This document shows, piece by piece, positions 54,276 to 64,000 of a stretch of DNA of 64,000 nt (its first letter is position 1; each line of letters starts with the position of its first letter). Under the pieces are notes generated by a model, which had not been told where the DNA came from, did not search any database, and saw only the letters and a list, made by a program, of their open reading frames with translations. The stretch is from assembly GCF_019429525.1 (NCBI RefSeq), contig NZ_JAHXZL010000001.1, forward strand, positions 434,001 to 498,000, written 5' to 3'. The position numbers and the translations under genes were made by a program. The DNA comes from Sphingomonas folli. GTDB lineage: Bacteria; Pseudomonadota; Alphaproteobacteria; Sphingomonadales; Sphingomonadaceae.

Positions 54276-56519
54276 TTAGCGGCCGAGGTTCTTGAAGGAA
54301 AGCGTCAACAGGTAGCTGTCGCCGCGACGGGCATCGCCGACGGTGCGATAGTCGCGCCGCCACGTCAGGCCCAGTTCGAGACAATCGTCCTGATAGGCGA
54401 CGCCGAGGCGATGGCGGATCGGGGTGAAGCCGTCGGCCTGCGACAGCGGGTCCTCGGCCCGGTCGGTGAGGTCGACCAGTGCCGAGCCCCACAGCGACCA
54501 GAAGCGCGCGAAGGCGACGCGCCCGCCGGCGCGGACCTCCTCTCGATCCTGCAGGTCCTCCAGCTCGGTGATGTCACGGTTGAGCCGGAGGTAGCCGACC
54601 GTCGCATAGGTGCGGCGCGAGCCGACCGTCGCGTCGAGCTCGTTGCGGCGCACCGCGAGGTTGCTCTTGTCGAGCCGGTAGCGGTGCGTGAGCGTGACGA
54701 ACTCGCCGATCCGCACGTTGGTGCGCCCGACGATGTCGGAGAAACGGTCCGACAGGCCGGTGCCGTCGGGCAGGATGCTGGGGCGCGAGTTGAGCCGGTA
54801 GCTCTGCCCGACGTTGGTGGCGATGGCGATGCCGGGCAGGTCGAGCGACCAGTCCGCGCCATAGGTCACGCGGCTCGAATCCTCCCACCGGTCATAGCCG
54901 GGGAAGCGATTGAGCGCGAACAGGTTGGAATCCTCGAGGTCGACCGCGCGCGCGTCCTCGTTGGGCACCTGGATGTTGCGCGTGCGCGGGGTGGCGACCA
55001 CCTGGACTCGCGGCGAGAAGCGCTGCAGCCCGCCGAGCAGCTCGCCGACGAAGGGCCAGCGCACGTCCGCCGCCAGCGCGCCGATCGCGCGCGTCTGGAA
55101 GCCCGCGAGCCCGCGATATTGGTCGACCGCGGTCGCGACCGTGTCGTCCGAGTTATAGGCGTCGCCGCGGGCATAGGCCGTGAGCGTCACCTCCTGGCCC
55201 ATGACGGTGATGCCACGCCAGTCCCAGCGGGCGCTGGCGAAGGCGCGCTGCGTGTCCTGCCCGGCCTTGCGCCCGACCGCGAGCGTGTTGAGCTGAAGCT
55301 GGAGCACGCCGCCGAGCGGCGCGTCGGTGATGCGGCGGCGATAGTCCAACTCGGGGAACGCGACCGGCTGCATGCCCTGACGGTCGCCGACCCGGAGCGT
55401 CTGCACCGCCCAGCCGGCGAGCGAGAAATAGCTGTCGGAGTCGATCCGCTCGAGCGCGATCGTGGTGCGCAGCCGGTCGTCGTTGGAGATGTCGTAGCGG
55501 CGGAGGAACGTGCGGTCGGTGACGATCCGCATCGAGCCCGAGATGCTCCAATTGGGGTCGAGCTGGAACCGCCCGCTGCCGTCGAGATAGCCGCGGAAGG
55601 CGCGCGTCGTGTCCGAGGTGAAGCCGCCCGACAGGTCGTCGCTGCGGCGGCTGCTGGTGGCGTAGCCCGCGATCGAATAGGCGCCGAGCTCGTTGACCGC
55701 GCTGTAGCGCGCCTCGAGCATCGGCACCTCGGACGAGAAGAGGTGCGGCGCGATCACGAGCGATCGGCTCGGCCCGAGCGCGAGATTGAACGGCAGCACC
55801 AGCTCGGCGCCGTTGAGCCGGGTGAGCCCGATCGAGGGCGTCAGCAGCCCGGTGTCGTTGCTCTGCGCGGTCGAGTGGCTGAAGCGCGGCAGCGACGGGC
55901 TGGTCAGGCCGAAGAGGTGGAAGCGCGCACCCTCGTAGGAGACGCGCTGGCGATCGGCGTCATAGGTCACCTTCACCGCGGTGATCTTCCACGCCGGTTC
56001 CTTGGGGCAGCCGTCCGAGTCGGTCACCGCGCAGGGCGAGTAGACCGCGCGGTCGAGCCGATAGAGGCCGTCCGGCTCGCGCGTGCCGCGCACCGCGGCG
56101 AGCCGGCCGCCCTGCTCGAGCACCACCAGCAGATTGTCGACGACGCCGTCGCGCAACGTGTCGGTCAGCTCGATCGAGTCGCCATAGGCGATGTCGCCCT
56201 CGGGATCGGTGACCGCGACGTTGCCGGTCGCGACGACCTTGCCGGTCCTGCGGTCCCATACGACGCGCTCGGCGCGCAGCCGGTCGGCGCCGCGGGTCAT
56301 CCGCACCTCGCCGGTGGCAGTGACGACGTCGGCGTTCGTGTCATACTCGAGCGCGGTCGCGCTGAACTGCACCTGCTCGGTCTCGCCCGTGCCGCCCGCC
56401 GTCGTCGGCGCCGGCGCGGCGGGCGATGGCGCGGGAGGCGTTCCGGGTGCCTGCGCCGCGGCCGGGGCGGCGGCGAGCAGCCACAGCGCGCCGCCGGCGA
56501 GAAGATCGTTACGCGTCAC
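54276..56519 (-). CDS. lptD: LPS-assembly protein LptD
   Basis: 747 aa. Outer-membrane barrel that inserts lipopolysaccharide, or glycosphingolipid-type counterparts in sphingomonads. Signal peptide (LLAGGALWLLAAAPAAAQ), a Pro/Ala-rich linker, the OstA jellyroll (FSATALEYDTNADVVTATGEVRM) and the LptD barrel (LGPSRSLVIAPHLFSSEVPMLEARY onward) ending YLLTLSFKNLGR. Cysteines for the usual disulfides are few. GTG start. Head of the lptD-surA-pdxA-rsmA run. Confidence 0.96.
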   Translation of the reverse strand: MTRNDLLAGGALWLLAAAPAAAQAPGTPPAPSPAAPAPTTAGGTGETEQVQFSATALEYDTNADVVTATGEVRMTRGADRLRAERVVWDRRTGKVVATGNVAVTDPEGDIAYGDSIELTDTLRDGVVDNLLVVLEQGGRLAAVRGTREPDGLYRLDRAVYSPCAVTDSDGCPKEPAWKITAVKVTYDADRQRVSYEGARFHLFGLTSPSLPRFSHSTAQSNDTGLLTPSIGLTRLNGAELVLPFNLALGPSRSLVIAPHLFSSEVPMLEARYSAVNELGAYSIAGYATSSRRSDDLSGGFTSDTTRAFRGYLDGSGRFQLDPNWSISGSMRIVTDRTFLRRYDISNDDRLRTTIALERIDSDSYFSLAGWAVQTLRVGDRQGMQPVAFPELDYRRRITDAPLGGVLQLQLNTLAVGRKAGQDTQRAFASARWDWRGITVMGQEVTLTAYARGDAYNSDDTVATAVDQYRGLAGFQTRAIGALAADVRWPFVGELLGGLQRFSPRVQVVATPRTRNIQVPNEDARAVDLEDSNLFALNRFPGYDRWEDSSRVTYGADWSLDLPGIAIATNVGQSYRLNSRPSILPDGTGLSDRFSDIVGRTNVRIGEFVTLTHRYRLDKSNLAVRRNELDATVGSRRTYATVGYLRLNRDITELEDLQDREEVRAGGRVAFARFWSLWGSALVDLTDRAEDPLSQADGFTPIRHRLGVAYQDDCLELGLTWRRDYRTVGDARRGDSYLLTLSFKNLGR

Positions 56520-56664
56520 GTCGCTCCCGTTGCACCCCCGCGCGCGCGGCCGGGATGGCGACGGCGCAACGCCGCCCTATCGCATCGCGCAGGGCCGGCT
56601 GCAACGCTTTGCCAGTTCACGCGCTCGGGCCTATTCAACGCGCATGATCGAGAAGGACAGTCGC

Positions 56665-58119
56665 ATGAAGATCGCGTTCGCCGCCACCCGGCCCGACACC
56701 GCCCCCGCCGCGGGTGAGGTGCTGGCGCTGCCGGTACAGAAGGGCGGCGGCACCGCCGGGCTGGTCGAGGGGGCGGACGCGCTGCTCGCCGCCGCGGCCG
56801 CGGGCCAGCGTTTCGACGGCGAGGCCGGGAGCGTCGCGGAGCTGTTCGCCCCCGGTGAGGGCGGCGCGCGGCGCGTGCTGCTGCTCGGTACCGGCGCGGG
56901 CGACGATGCCGGCTATGAGCGCGCCGGCGGCGCGCTGACCGCGCGGCTGCTTACCAGTGGCGTCACCGCGGCCGTGGCGGACCTGGCCGGTGCCACGCCG
57001 CTGGCGGCGGCGCGGTTCGCGGCGGGCGCGGCGCAGCGCGCGTGGCGCTTCGACGAGTATCGCACCAAGCTCGCGGACAAGCAGAGGCCGACCTTGTCCT
57101 CGCTCACCGTCGTCGGCAGCGACGCGGCGTGGCGCGACCGTGCCGCGGTGACCGACGGCGTGGCGCTGGCGCGGCTGCTCGCGACGCTGCCGCCCAACAT
57201 CCTCTACCCCGAGACCTTCGTCGAGCGCGTGCTCGCCGCGGTGGATGGCCTCGGCCTCGAGGTCACGGTGCTGACCGAGGCGGAGATGCGCGAGCTCGGC
57301 ATGGGCGCGCTGCTCGGGGTGAGCCAGGGCTCGCGTCGCGACGCGCGCATCCTCGCGCTGCGCTGGACCGGCGGCGGGGAAGGGGCGCCGCTGACCGCGC
57401 TGGTCGGCAAGGGCGTGACCTTCGACACCGGCGGCATCTCGATCAAGCCCGCCGCGGGCATGGAGGACATGAAGTGGGACATGGGCGGCGCCGCGGCGGT
57501 GGCGGGCGCGATGCTCGCGCTGGCCAAGCGCGGCGCCAAGGCCAACGTCATCGGCGTGATGGGTCTCGTCGAGAACATGCCCGACGGCAACGCGCAGCGG
57601 CCGGGTGACGTCGTCACCACCATGTCGGGCCAGACGGTCGAGGTGATCAACACCGACGCCGAGGGCCGGCTGGTACTGTGCGACTGCCTCACCTGGGTAC
57701 AGCGCGAGCACCAGCCGACGCGGATCGTCGACCTGGCCACGCTGACCGGCGCGATGATCGTCAGCCTCGGCAACGAGTACGGCGGCCTCTTCAGCAACGA
57801 CGACACGCTCGCCGACGCGCTGCTCGCCGCCGGGCGCGCCTCGGGCGACCAATTGTGGCGCTTCCCGCTCGCGGACGCCTATGACCGGCTGATCGACTCG
57901 CCGATCGCCGACGTGAAGAACGTCGGGCCGCGCGGCGCCGGCTCGATCACCGCGGCGCAGTTCCTCCAGCGTTTCGTCGACGCCGGTATCGCCTGGGCGC
58001 ACCTCGACATCGCGGGCATGGTCTGGGCCGACAAGGACGGGCCGACCTGGGCCAAGGGCGCGACCGGCTACGGCGTGCGCGTGCTCGACCGCTTCGTCGC
58101 GGACGCCTGCGAGAAGTGA
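56665..58119 (+). CDS. pepA: Leucyl aminopeptidase (M17)
   Basis: 484 aa. Zinc/manganese aminopeptidase that removes N-terminal residues from peptides. M17 signatures: GKGVTFDTGGISIKPAAGMEDMKWD and NTDAEGRLVLCD. The start at 56665 is preferred over 56644 because AAGGA lies seven bases upstream of it. Divergent from lptD. Its stop overlaps the holC start (GTGA), a common pepA-holC arrangement. Confidence 0.97.
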   Translation: MKIAFAATRPDTAPAAGEVLALPVQKGGGTAGLVEGADALLAAAAAGQRFDGEAGSVAELFAPGEGGARRVLLLGTGAGDDAGYERAGGALTARLLTSGVTAAVADLAGATPLAAARFAAGAAQRAWRFDEYRTKLADKQRPTLSSLTVVGSDAAWRDRAAVTDGVALARLLATLPPNILYPETFVERVLAAVDGLGLEVTVLTEAEMRELGMGALLGVSQGSRRDARILALRWTGGGEGAPLTALVGKGVTFDTGGISIKPAAGMEDMKWDMGGAAAVAGAMLALAKRGAKANVIGVMGLVENMPDGNAQRPGDVVTTMSGQTVEVINTDAEGRLVLCDCLTWVQREHQPTRIVDLATLTGAMIVSLGNEYGGLFSNDDTLADALLAAGRASGDQLWRFPLADAYDRLIDSPIADVKNVGPRGAGSITAAQFLQRFVDAGIAWAHLDIAGMVWADKDGPTWAKGATGYGVRVLDRFVADACEK

Positions 58120-58592
58120 GCGCGGCGGCGATCGAGCCCGGCGAGCGGGCGGTGCAGGTGGACTTCTACCACCTGACCCGCATGCCGCTCGAGCGCGCGC
58201 TGCCGCAGGTCGCGGAGAAAGTGGTGGCGAACGGCGCGCGGCTGCTGATCGTCGCCGCCGAGGAGGAGCAGCGCGCCGCGCTCGACCGGCTGCTGTGGAG
58301 CTACGCGCCCGCGAGCTTCCTGCCGCACGCGCGGCTCGGGGGCGGCGACGACACCCGCCAGCCGGTGCTGATCGCCGGCACGCTCGACGCCGCCAACGGC
58401 GCGCGCCACGTCGCGCTCGCGGACGGCGCGTGGCGCGACGACGCGCTCGACTTCGACCGCGTGTTCCACTTCTTCGCCGAGGACCAGATCGTGCCGGCGC
58501 GGGCGGCCTGGAAGGCGCTGGCGGACCGTCCCGCCGTGGCGCGGCGCTACTGGAAGCAGAACGACAGCGGGCGCTGGGAGCAGGCGGCGTAG
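58116..58592 (+). CDS. holC: DNA polymerase III chi subunit
   Basis: 158 aa. Chi links the clamp loader to single-stranded-DNA-binding protein. Typical start VQVDFYHLTRMPLERALPQVAEKVVANGARLLIVAAEEEQRAALDRLLW and end FHFFAEDQIVPARAAWKAL. GTG start inside the pepA stop. Normal length. Confidence 0.93.
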   Translation: MSAAAIEPGERAVQVDFYHLTRMPLERALPQVAEKVVANGARLLIVAAEEEQRAALDRLLWSYAPASFLPHARLGGGDDTRQPVLIAGTLDAANGARHVALADGAWRDDALDFDRVFHFFAEDQIVPARAAWKALADRPAVARRYWKQNDSGRWEQAA

Positions 58593-58667
58593 CGCTTGCC
58601 TCGGGCCGCCCCGCCGCCTAGGGGAGCGCCACTTTCCCCTTCCTATCAGCAGGAGCCCGTGACCGTC

Positions 58668-59090
58668 ATGGCCGCGAACCGTACCTTCTCGATCATCAAG
58701 CCCGACGCGACGCGTCGCAACCTGACCGGCGCCGTCACCAAGATGCTCGAGGAGGCGGGGCTGCGCGTCGTCGCGTCCAAGCGCATCCAGATGACCAAGG
58801 AGCAGGCCGAGGGCTTCTACGCCGTCCACAAGGAGCGGCCCTTCTTCGGCGACCTGGTCGGCTTCATGATCTCGGGCCCGGTCGTGGTCCAGGTGCTCGA
58901 GGGCGACAACGCCGTGCAGCGCAACCGTGACATCATGGGCGCGACGAACCCGGAGAATGCCGCGCCGGGCACGATCCGCAAGGAGCTGGCCGAGTCGATC
59001 GAGGCCAACACGGTGCACGGCTCGGACTCGGACGAGAATGCCGCGATTGAGATCGCCTATTTCTTCAAGCCGGAAGAGCTGGTCGGCTGA
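58668..59090 (+). CDS. ndk: Nucleoside diphosphate kinase
   Basis: 140 aa, the standard length. Phosphorylates nucleoside diphosphates through His117 in [13 protein letters not shown]-terminal [15 protein letters not shown] and central [17 protein letters not shown] are typical. ATG 58668 is used on homology though the AGGAG at 58651 lies 12 bases away; GTG 58659 is a possible alternative. The GNAT gene follows after one base. Confidence 0.98.
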   Translation: MAANRTFSIIKPDATRRNLTGAVTKMLEEAGLRVVASKRIQMTKEQAEGFYAVHKERPFFGDLVGFMISGPVVVQVLEGDNAVQRNRDIMGATNPENAAPGTIRKELAESIEANTVHGSDSDENAAIEIAYFFKPEELVG

Positions 59091-59091
59091 G

Positions 59092-59616
59092 ATGACGACG
59101 CCGGCGTGGCGACTGCGCCGCGCCGGCGCGGAGGACGCGGACTCGCTCGCGCTGGTCGCGGGCGCGACCTTCCTCGAGGCGTTCGCGGGCGTGCTCGACG
59201 GTGCCGACATCGTCGCGCACGTCGCGCGCAACAGCAGCGCGGCGGCCTTCGCGCGCTACCTCGCCGAGGGCGGGGTGGCGACGCTGGCCGAGGTCGAGCC
59301 CGGCGCCGCGCCGGTCGGCTACACCTTGCTCACCGCGCCCGACCTGCCGGTGACGCCGCTGCCGGGTGACCTCGAGCTCAAGCGGATCTACGCGCTGGCG
59401 CCGTATCACGGCACCGGCCTGGGGGCGGCGCTGATCGCGCGCGCGCTCGACGACGCGCGGGCGACGGGATGCGGGCGCGTGCTGCTCGGCGTGTACGGCG
59501 GCAACCGGCGCGCGCATCTCTTCTACGAGAAGCACGGTTTCGCGGAGATGGGCGAGCGCCGCTTCCTGGTCGGTGCGACCTGGCACGACGATCGCGTGTA
59601 CGGACGGGCGGTGTAG
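59092..59616 (+). CDS. GNAT-family N-acetyltransferase
   Basis: 174 aa. Acetyl-CoA binding signature: LKRIYALAPYHGTGLGAALIARAL (R/Q-x2-G-x-G/A-type loop), then a GVYGGNRRAHLFYEKHGFAEMGERRF end typical of amino-group acetyltransferases. Starts one base after the ndk stop. Substrate unknown. Confidence 0.88.
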   Translation: MTTPAWRLRRAGAEDADSLALVAGATFLEAFAGVLDGADIVAHVARNSSAAAFARYLAEGGVATLAEVEPGAAPVGYTLLTAPDLPVTPLPGDLELKRIYALAPYHGTGLGAALIARALDDARATGCGRVLLGVYGGNRRAHLFYEKHGFAEMGERRFLVGATWHDDRVYGRAV

Positions 59617-59666
59617 GGCCGACGGGAAGGGATGAGGGAACGAAAGTAAGCGGCTGCCCCGTTTTC

Positions 59667-59764
59667 CCGTCATCCTGAACTCGTTCCAGGATCCACCGTG
59701 CCGCAAACACCGCGGCACCTGGGGGTGGGGACGGGTAGATCCTGAGACACGCTCAGGATGACGC
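59667..59764. repeat. ~98-bp dispersed palindromic element, copy B
   Basis: Begins CCGTCATCCTGAACTCGTTC and ends GCTCAGGATGACGCC; the outer ~26 bases form an inverted repeat with a few mismatches. The left part with CAGGATCCACCGTGC-GCAAAC matches copy A at 31756-31854. It fills most of the gap between convergent GNAT and purN genes. Confidence 0.75.
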
Positions 59765-59817
59765 CGGCGGGCGGGAGAGGCGCTGCTGCCCGCGAGCCGC
59801 CGCGCTCCCAAGACCGC

Positions 59818-60399
59818 TCATCCCTCCCGCCACGTCCCTTCTCGCACGAAGCGCGCCAGCACCTCCGGATACAGCCGGTGCTCCGCCGCCAGCACGCGGT
59901 CGGCCAGCGTCTCGGGCGTGTCGCCCGGCGCGATCGCCACCTCGGCCTGGCCGAGCACCGCGCCGCCGTCGAGCTCCTCGGTGACGACATGGACCGAGCA
60001 GCCCGCGACCGCGTCGCCCGCCGCGATCGCGCGCGCGTGCGTGTCGAGCCCCTTGTACCTGGGCAGCAGCGAGGGGTGGATGTTGACGATCCGCCCGCGC
60101 CAGCGCGCGACGAGATCGTCGGAGAGCAGCCGCATATAGCCCGCGAGCGCGATCACCTCGACGCCAGCCTCGCGCAGCGCGGCGTCGAGCGCGGCCTCAT
60201 AGGCGGGCTTGCCGATCCCGCGCGGCGAGAGCGCGAAGGTGGCGAGCCCCTGCTCGCGCGCCCAGGCGAGCCCCGCCGCCTCGGGCTTGTCCGAGGCGAC
60301 CAGCGCGATCTCATATGTCTCACCCGCCGCGGCGGCGAGCGAGCGCATGTTCGATCCCCGTCCCGAGACCAGCACCGCTACCCGCACCGGCTCACTCAT
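59818..60399 (-). CDS. purN: Phosphoribosylglycinamide formyltransferase
   Basis: 193 aa. Formylates GAR in purine synthesis. Motifs: [28 protein letters not shown] and the catalytic [17 protein letters not shown] with later D in [13 protein letters not shown] overlaps the purM stop (ATGA), giving the usual purM-purN pair. Confidence 0.97.
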   Translation of the reverse strand: MSEPVRVAVLVSGRGSNMRSLAAAAGETYEIALVASDKPEAAGLAWAREQGLATFALSPRGIGKPAYEAALDAALREAGVEVIALAGYMRLLSDDLVARWRGRIVNIHPSLLPRYKGLDTHARAIAAGDAVAGCSVHVVTEELDGGAVLGQAEVAIAPGDTPETLADRVLAAEHRLYPEVLARFVREGTWREG

Positions 60400-61487
60400 G
60401 CGCGGTGGGTCGCGGTCCAGTCGGCGTGCGCGCTCCACGTCTCGGTGGAGCCCGAGACGGTGCAGCCGCGCTCGCCCGCCTCGATCCGCCCGATCGCGTG
60501 GACCGTCTCACCCGCCTCGCGCAGCGCCGCGGCGACGTCATCGGCCTGATCCGCCGCCACCACCACCGCCATGCCGATGCCGCAGTTGAAGGTGCGCGCC
60601 ATCTCCTCGGGCTCGATCCCGCCCTGCGCCTGGAGGAAGGCCATCAGCCGCGGCTGCTCCCAGGCGTCAGCGTCGACCGTCGCGTGCGTGCCCGCGGGCA
60701 GCACGCGCGGCAGGTTCTCGAGCAGCCCGCCGCCGGTGATATGCGCCAGTCCCTTGATCCGGTGCGCGCGCAGCAGCGGCAGCAGACTCGCCACATAGAG
60801 GCGGGTCGGCACCATCAGATGGTCGATCAGCAATTTGTCCGGGTCGAACAGCGCCGGGCGATCGAGCTTCCAGCCCTTGTCGGCGGCGAGGCGACGCACC
60901 AGCGAGAAGCCGTTCGAGTGGACGCCCGAGGAGGCGAGCCCGAGGATCACGTCCCCCGGCGCGATCGTGGCGCCGGTGAGGACGTCGCCGCGCTCGACCG
61001 CACCCACGCAGAAGCCGGCGAGGTCATAGTCGCCTACCTCGTACATCCCCGGCATCTCCGCGGTCTCGCCGCCGATCAGCGCGCAGCCGGCGATGCGGCA
61101 GCCCTCCGCGATCGAGGCGACGACTCGCTCGGCGACCGCGGTGTCGAGCCGGCCGGTCGCGTAATAATCGAGGAAGAACAGCGGCTCGGCGCCCTGGACG
61201 ATCAGGTCGTTGGCGCACATCGCCACCAGGTCGATGCCGACGCCCTCGTGCCGCTCCCACTCGATCGCGAGCTTCAGCTTGGTGCCGACCCCGTCGTTGG
61301 CGGCGACCAGCAGCGGGTCGGTGAAGCCCGCGGCGCGCAGGTCGAAGAAGCCGCCGAAGCCGCCCAGGTCGGCGTCGGCGCCCGGGCGGCGCGTGGCGCG
61401 CGCCAGCGGCGCGATCGCGCGCACCAGCGCGTTGCCGGCGGCGATCGACACCCCGGCCCGCTCGTAAGTATAGCCTTCGTTGCTCAT
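60396..61487 (-). CDS. purM: Phosphoribosylformylglycinamidine cyclo-ligase (AIR synthetase)
   Basis: 363 aa. Makes AIR from FGAM in purine synthesis. Signature segments: [81 protein letters not shown] and [17 protein letters not shown]. Translationally coupled to purN downstream. Divergent from the DUF2066 gene. Confidence 0.98.
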   Translation of the reverse strand: MSNEGYTYERAGVSIAAGNALVRAIAPLARATRRPGADADLGGFGGFFDLRAAGFTDPLLVAANDGVGTKLKLAIEWERHEGVGIDLVAMCANDLIVQGAEPLFFLDYYATGRLDTAVAERVVASIAEGCRIAGCALIGGETAEMPGMYEVGDYDLAGFCVGAVERGDVLTGATIAPGDVILGLASSGVHSNGFSLVRRLAADKGWKLDRPALFDPDKLLIDHLMVPTRLYVASLLPLLRAHRIKGLAHITGGGLLENLPRVLPAGTHATVDADAWEQPRLMAFLQAQGGIEPEEMARTFNCGIGMAVVVAADQADDVAAALREAGETVHAIGRIEAGERGCTVSGSTETWSAHADWTATHRA

Positions 61488-61550
61488 GGCGACGCGCCTA
61501 GACACATCGCGCTTGGATTTCCACGCCTGCTTCGCCAAAAGACGCGCGAC

Positions 61551-62795
61551 ATGCGACGCCTCCCCGTCATCATCGCCGCCGTGGCCGCGGCCGCGCTCGG
61601 CGCCGCCGCGGTGGTCGCGCAGATCGAGGGCGGCGACCGCGGCGTCGCCGCCGTGGACAGCTCGGACGACTTCGAGGTCAGCGGCGTGCGCGTCGACGTC
61701 TCGGGACCCAGCGCCGAGGTGGCGCGGCTCGCCGGGTGGCGCGAGGCGCAGCGCACGGGCTTCACCCAGCTGGCGCGGCGGCTCGGCGCGGGCGAGCGGA
61801 CGCTGCCCGACGGCGCGCTCGACTCGATCGTCTCGAGCATCGTCGTCGAGCAGGAGCAGATCGGGCCCAATCGCTACATCGCGCGGCTCGGCCTGCTGTT
61901 CGACCGCGCGCGCACCGCGGCGCTGCTCGGCGTCTCGGCCTATGTCGAGCGCTCGCCGCCGTTCGTCGTGGTGCCGGTGCAATGGGCGACCGGGGTCGGC
62001 ACCGCGTTCGAGCAGCGTACCGTGTGGCAGGAAGCCTGGGCGCGTTTCCGCACCGGCGGCAGCACGATCGACTATGTCCGGCCGAGCGGTACCGGGCCCG
62101 ACCCGCTGCTGCTCAACGTCGGCGAGACGCAGCGGCCCGACCGCGGCTGGTGGCGTACCGTGCTCGACCAATATGGCGCGAGCGACGTGCTGATGCCGAC
62201 CGCTCGGCTCACCCGGCGATGGCCGGGCGGCCCGGTGGTGGGCACCTTCGAGGCGCGCTACGGCCCCGACCACCGCCTGCTGCGCGGCTTCACGCTCCGC
62301 GTCGGCAGCGCGCGCGGCATACCGGCGCTGCTCGACGAGGCGGTGCGGCGGCTCGACTCGATCTACCAGGAGGCGCTGCGCGGCGGCGACCTCGACCCCG
62401 ACAGCGGGCTCAACCCGATCATGCCCGAGGCCACCCCGACACCGATCGACCTCACCGACGCGTTCGTCGACCTCACCGCTCCGGTGGCGATCGCGAGCAG
62501 CATCACGGTGCAGTTCGACACGCCCGACGCCGGCGCGGTCACCGGCACGGAGGGCGCGCTGCGCGGCGTGCCCGGCGTCACCTCGGCGGCGACGACCAGC
62601 CTCGCGCTCGGCGGTGTCTCGCTGATGGCGGTGAGCTACGCCGGCACGCCCGAGGCCTTCCGCGCCGCGATGGAGGCGCGCGGCTGGCAGGTGTTCGGCA
62701 GCGGCACGACGCTGCGGATCCGGCGCGCGCCGCCCGGCGCCACGCCCGCGGCGCCGGCACCCCCCGCCGCGCCGCCGCGCGGGCCGGCGGGATGA
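61551..62795 (+). CDS. DUF2066-like exported protein
   Basis: 414 aa. Signal peptide [27 protein letters not shown]2066-type region follows ([56 protein letters not shown]). The C-terminal part has a beta-alpha region ([19 protein letters not shown]) and a Pro/Ala tail. Function unknown. It overlaps hdaA by ATGA, and the order purM / this gene / hdaA / ppk is a typical sphingomonad arrangement. Confidence 0.8.
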   Translation: MRRLPVIIAAVAAAALGAAAVVAQIEGGDRGVAAVDSSDDFEVSGVRVDVSGPSAEVARLAGWREAQRTGFTQLARRLGAGERTLPDGALDSIVSSIVVEQEQIGPNRYIARLGLLFDRARTAALLGVSAYVERSPPFVVVPVQWATGVGTAFEQRTVWQEAWARFRTGGSTIDYVRPSGTGPDPLLLNVGETQRPDRGWWRTVLDQYGASDVLMPTARLTRRWPGGPVVGTFEARYGPDHRLLRGFTLRVGSARGIPALLDEAVRRLDSIYQEALRGGDLDPDSGLNPIMPEATPTPIDLTDAFVDLTAPVAIASSITVQFDTPDAGAVTGTEGALRGVPGVTSAATTSLALGGVSLMAVSYAGTPEAFRAAMEARGWQVFGSGTTLRIRRAPPGATPAAPAPPAAPPRGPAG

Positions 62796-63412
62796 GCCAG
62801 TTCGCGCTGCCGCTGGCGTTGCCCATCGACGCGCGCGACGCCGAGTTCCTCGTCACCGACTCCAACGCCGCCGCGGTGCGGCTGCTCGATCACTGGGCGA
62901 CCTGGCCGGTGCGCACCGCGGTGGTCGCCGGGCCGCCGCGCTCGGGGCGCACGCTGCTGGGGCAGATCTTCACCGTGCGCTCGGGCGGACAGCTCATCGA
63001 CGACGCCGAGACCCAGCCCGAGGAGGCGCTGTTCCACGCCTGGAACCGCGCGCAGGACGAGCGCCGGCCGCTGCTGCTGCTCGCCGCCGCGCTGCCGCCC
63101 GCCTGGGCCATCGCGCTGCCCGACCTGCGCACCCGGCTCGCCGCCAGTCCCGCGGCGACGATCGGCGCGCCCGACGACGCCCTGGTGCGCGCCCTGCTCG
63201 AGCGCGGCTTCGCGCGACGCCACCTCGACGCGCGGCCCGAGCTGCTCGCCTGGCTCGCCGCGCGGGTGGAGCGGAGTCACGCCGCTGTCATCGATGCTAT
63301 AGAGAGACTGGACCGCGCCGCGCTGGCGGGACGACGTCGCCTGTCGATCCCGCTGGCGCGCGAAACCCTCCAGCCCGACGCGGCGTTCACCGCGCAGAGC
63401 GACGATCCATGA
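62792..63412 (+). CDS. hdaA: DnaA regulatory inactivator HdaA-like protein
   Basis: 206 aa. Hda-type AAA protein that, with the replication clamp, promotes ATP hydrolysis by DnaA. Starts [13 protein letters not shown], containing a QxxLPL-like clamp-binding peptide. The P-loop reads GPPRSGRT, with Arg where Lys is normal, and sensor/lid regions are recognisable ([28 protein letters not shown]). It overlaps both the DUF2066 gene upstream and ppk downstream (ATGA each), so the three are coupled. Confidence 0.87.
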   Translation: MSQFALPLALPIDARDAEFLVTDSNAAAVRLLDHWATWPVRTAVVAGPPRSGRTLLGQIFTVRSGGQLIDDAETQPEEALFHAWNRAQDERRPLLLLAAALPPAWAIALPDLRTRLAASPAATIGAPDDALVRALLERGFARRHLDARPELLAWLAARVERSHAAVIDAIERLDRAALAGRRRLSIPLARETLQPDAAFTAQSDDP

Positions 63413-64000
63413 CCCGACCGACCACCATCGCCCGCATCGACGCCGAGGACGTGCTCGAGGACCCCTTCGTCGACCGCGACGGCGAGCGCTATTTCAACCG
63501 CGAGCTGTCGTGGCTGGCGTTCAACCGCCGCGTCCTGGAGGAGGCGTGCAACCGCGCGCACCCGCTGCTTGAGCGGCTGCGCTTCCTGGCCATATCGGGC
63601 GCCAACCTCGACGAGTTCTTCATGGTCCGCGTCGCCGGGCTGAAGGGCCAGCAGCTGCAGGACGTCGAGGCGCGCTCGGCCGACGGCCTCACCCCGGGCC
63701 AGCAGCTCGCCGCGATCATCGAGGGGGCCGATTCGGTGATGGCGAGCCAGCAGGCGGTGTGGCGCGACATCCGCGCCGAGCTGCACGAGGCCGGTATCGC
63801 GGTGCTCGGCAGCCACGCGCTGGCCAGCGCGCTGGACGCCGAGCAGCAGGCCTGGCTCGAGACGCATTTCCACGAGCAGCTCTTCCCGGTGATCACGCCG
63901 CAGGCGCTCGACCCGGCGCACCCGTTCCCGTTCCTGCCCAACCGCGGCATGGCGGTGATGTTCGACCTGATGCGCCGCTCCGACCAGGAGCCGATCCGCG
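63409..64000 (+). CDS. ppk: Polyphosphate kinase 1 (N-terminal part, cut by window edge)
   Basis: The first ~197 codons are present with no stop. The N-terminal domain of PPK1 is clear: RYFNRELSWLAFNRRVLEEACN, HPLLERLRFLAISGANLDEFFMVRVAGLKGQ and ALDPAHPFPFLPNRG. The enzyme polymerises ATP gamma-phosphate into polyphosphate at the membrane. ATG overlaps the hdaA stop. The catalytic His residues lie beyond the window. Confidence 0.96.
   Translation, partial: MTRPTTIARIDAEDVLEDPFVDRDGERYFNRELSWLAFNRRVLEEACNRAHPLLERLRFLAISGANLDEFFMVRVAGLKGQQLQDVEARSADGLTPGQQLAAIIEGADSVMASQQAVWRDIRAELHEAGIAVLGSHALASALDAEQQAWLETHFHEQLFPVITPQALDPAHPFPFLPNRGMAVMFDLMRRSDQEPIR

Overview
The window is very GC-rich DNA from an alphaproteobacterium of the Sphingomonas type. 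The evidence is the gene content and order: rluD-rpoH, a ChpT phosphotransferase, dnaG-rpoD, carAB, lptD-surA-pdxA-rsmA, and purMN divergent from a DUF2066 gene, hdaA and ppk. A large Xanthomonas/Caulobacter-type TonB-dependent receptor with its own set of glycoside hydrolases fits too. No tRNA, rRNA, CRISPR array, insertion sequence or phage gene was seen. Genes are packed tightly and many pairs overlap by 1 or 4 bases (ATGA, GTGA or TGATG).

Layout. 1-3470: a cut flavin oxidoreductase, rpoH, rluD, a stand-alone JAMM peptidase and chpT. 3639-7360: a surface-type lipoprotein, then cheA with a degenerate receiver tail and cheW, without receptors or methylation genes. 7617-13040: a GH74 and a GH35-like enzyme, a TetR regulator with candidate operators, and a small unknown gene. 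13239-33711: a carbohydrate locus made of a GH92 mannosidase plus a ROK sugar kinase, a divergent ROK repressor, a TonB-dependent receptor followed by GH92, GH125 and GH92 genes, a fourth GH92 on the other strand, an ABC1 kinase, a deaminase and a GH26-like lipoprotein. 34179-40554: a 2-hydroxyacid dehydrogenase, an SH3 protein-nadC-membrane protein-RNase T2 overlapping run, and a VWA/MoxR pair. 40874-64000: core housekeeping genes (rpoD, dnaG, yqeY, carAB, greA, rsmA, pdxA, surA, lptD, pepA, holC, ndk, purN, purM, DUF2066, hdaA, ppk).

The main finding is the mannan/mannoprotein locus. It joins an outer-membrane importer, four GH92 exo-alpha-mannosidases, a GH125 exo-alpha-1,6-mannosidase, a GH26-like enzyme, a sugar kinase and a ROK repressor. 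Two GH92 proteins keep the catalytic-acid Glu in an HGNEP motif. The other two carry Gln there (GNQP), the change associated with cleavage of mannose-1-phosphate linkages. The locus may therefore handle both plain and phosphorylated alpha-mannan, such as fungal cell-wall mannoprotein. The ROK/kinase, receptor and fourth GH92 control regions each contain an AT-rich island with the same CAAATTG heptamer; two of these also carry a palindrome overlapping a promoter-like element.

Intergenic gaps hold several families of dispersed palindromes: a roughly 98-bp element with CCGTCATCC ends, a hairpin doublet (CTCCTGC/GCAGGAG plus a GTTCC/GGAAC hairpin), and CCCCGGC/GCCGGGG hairpins.
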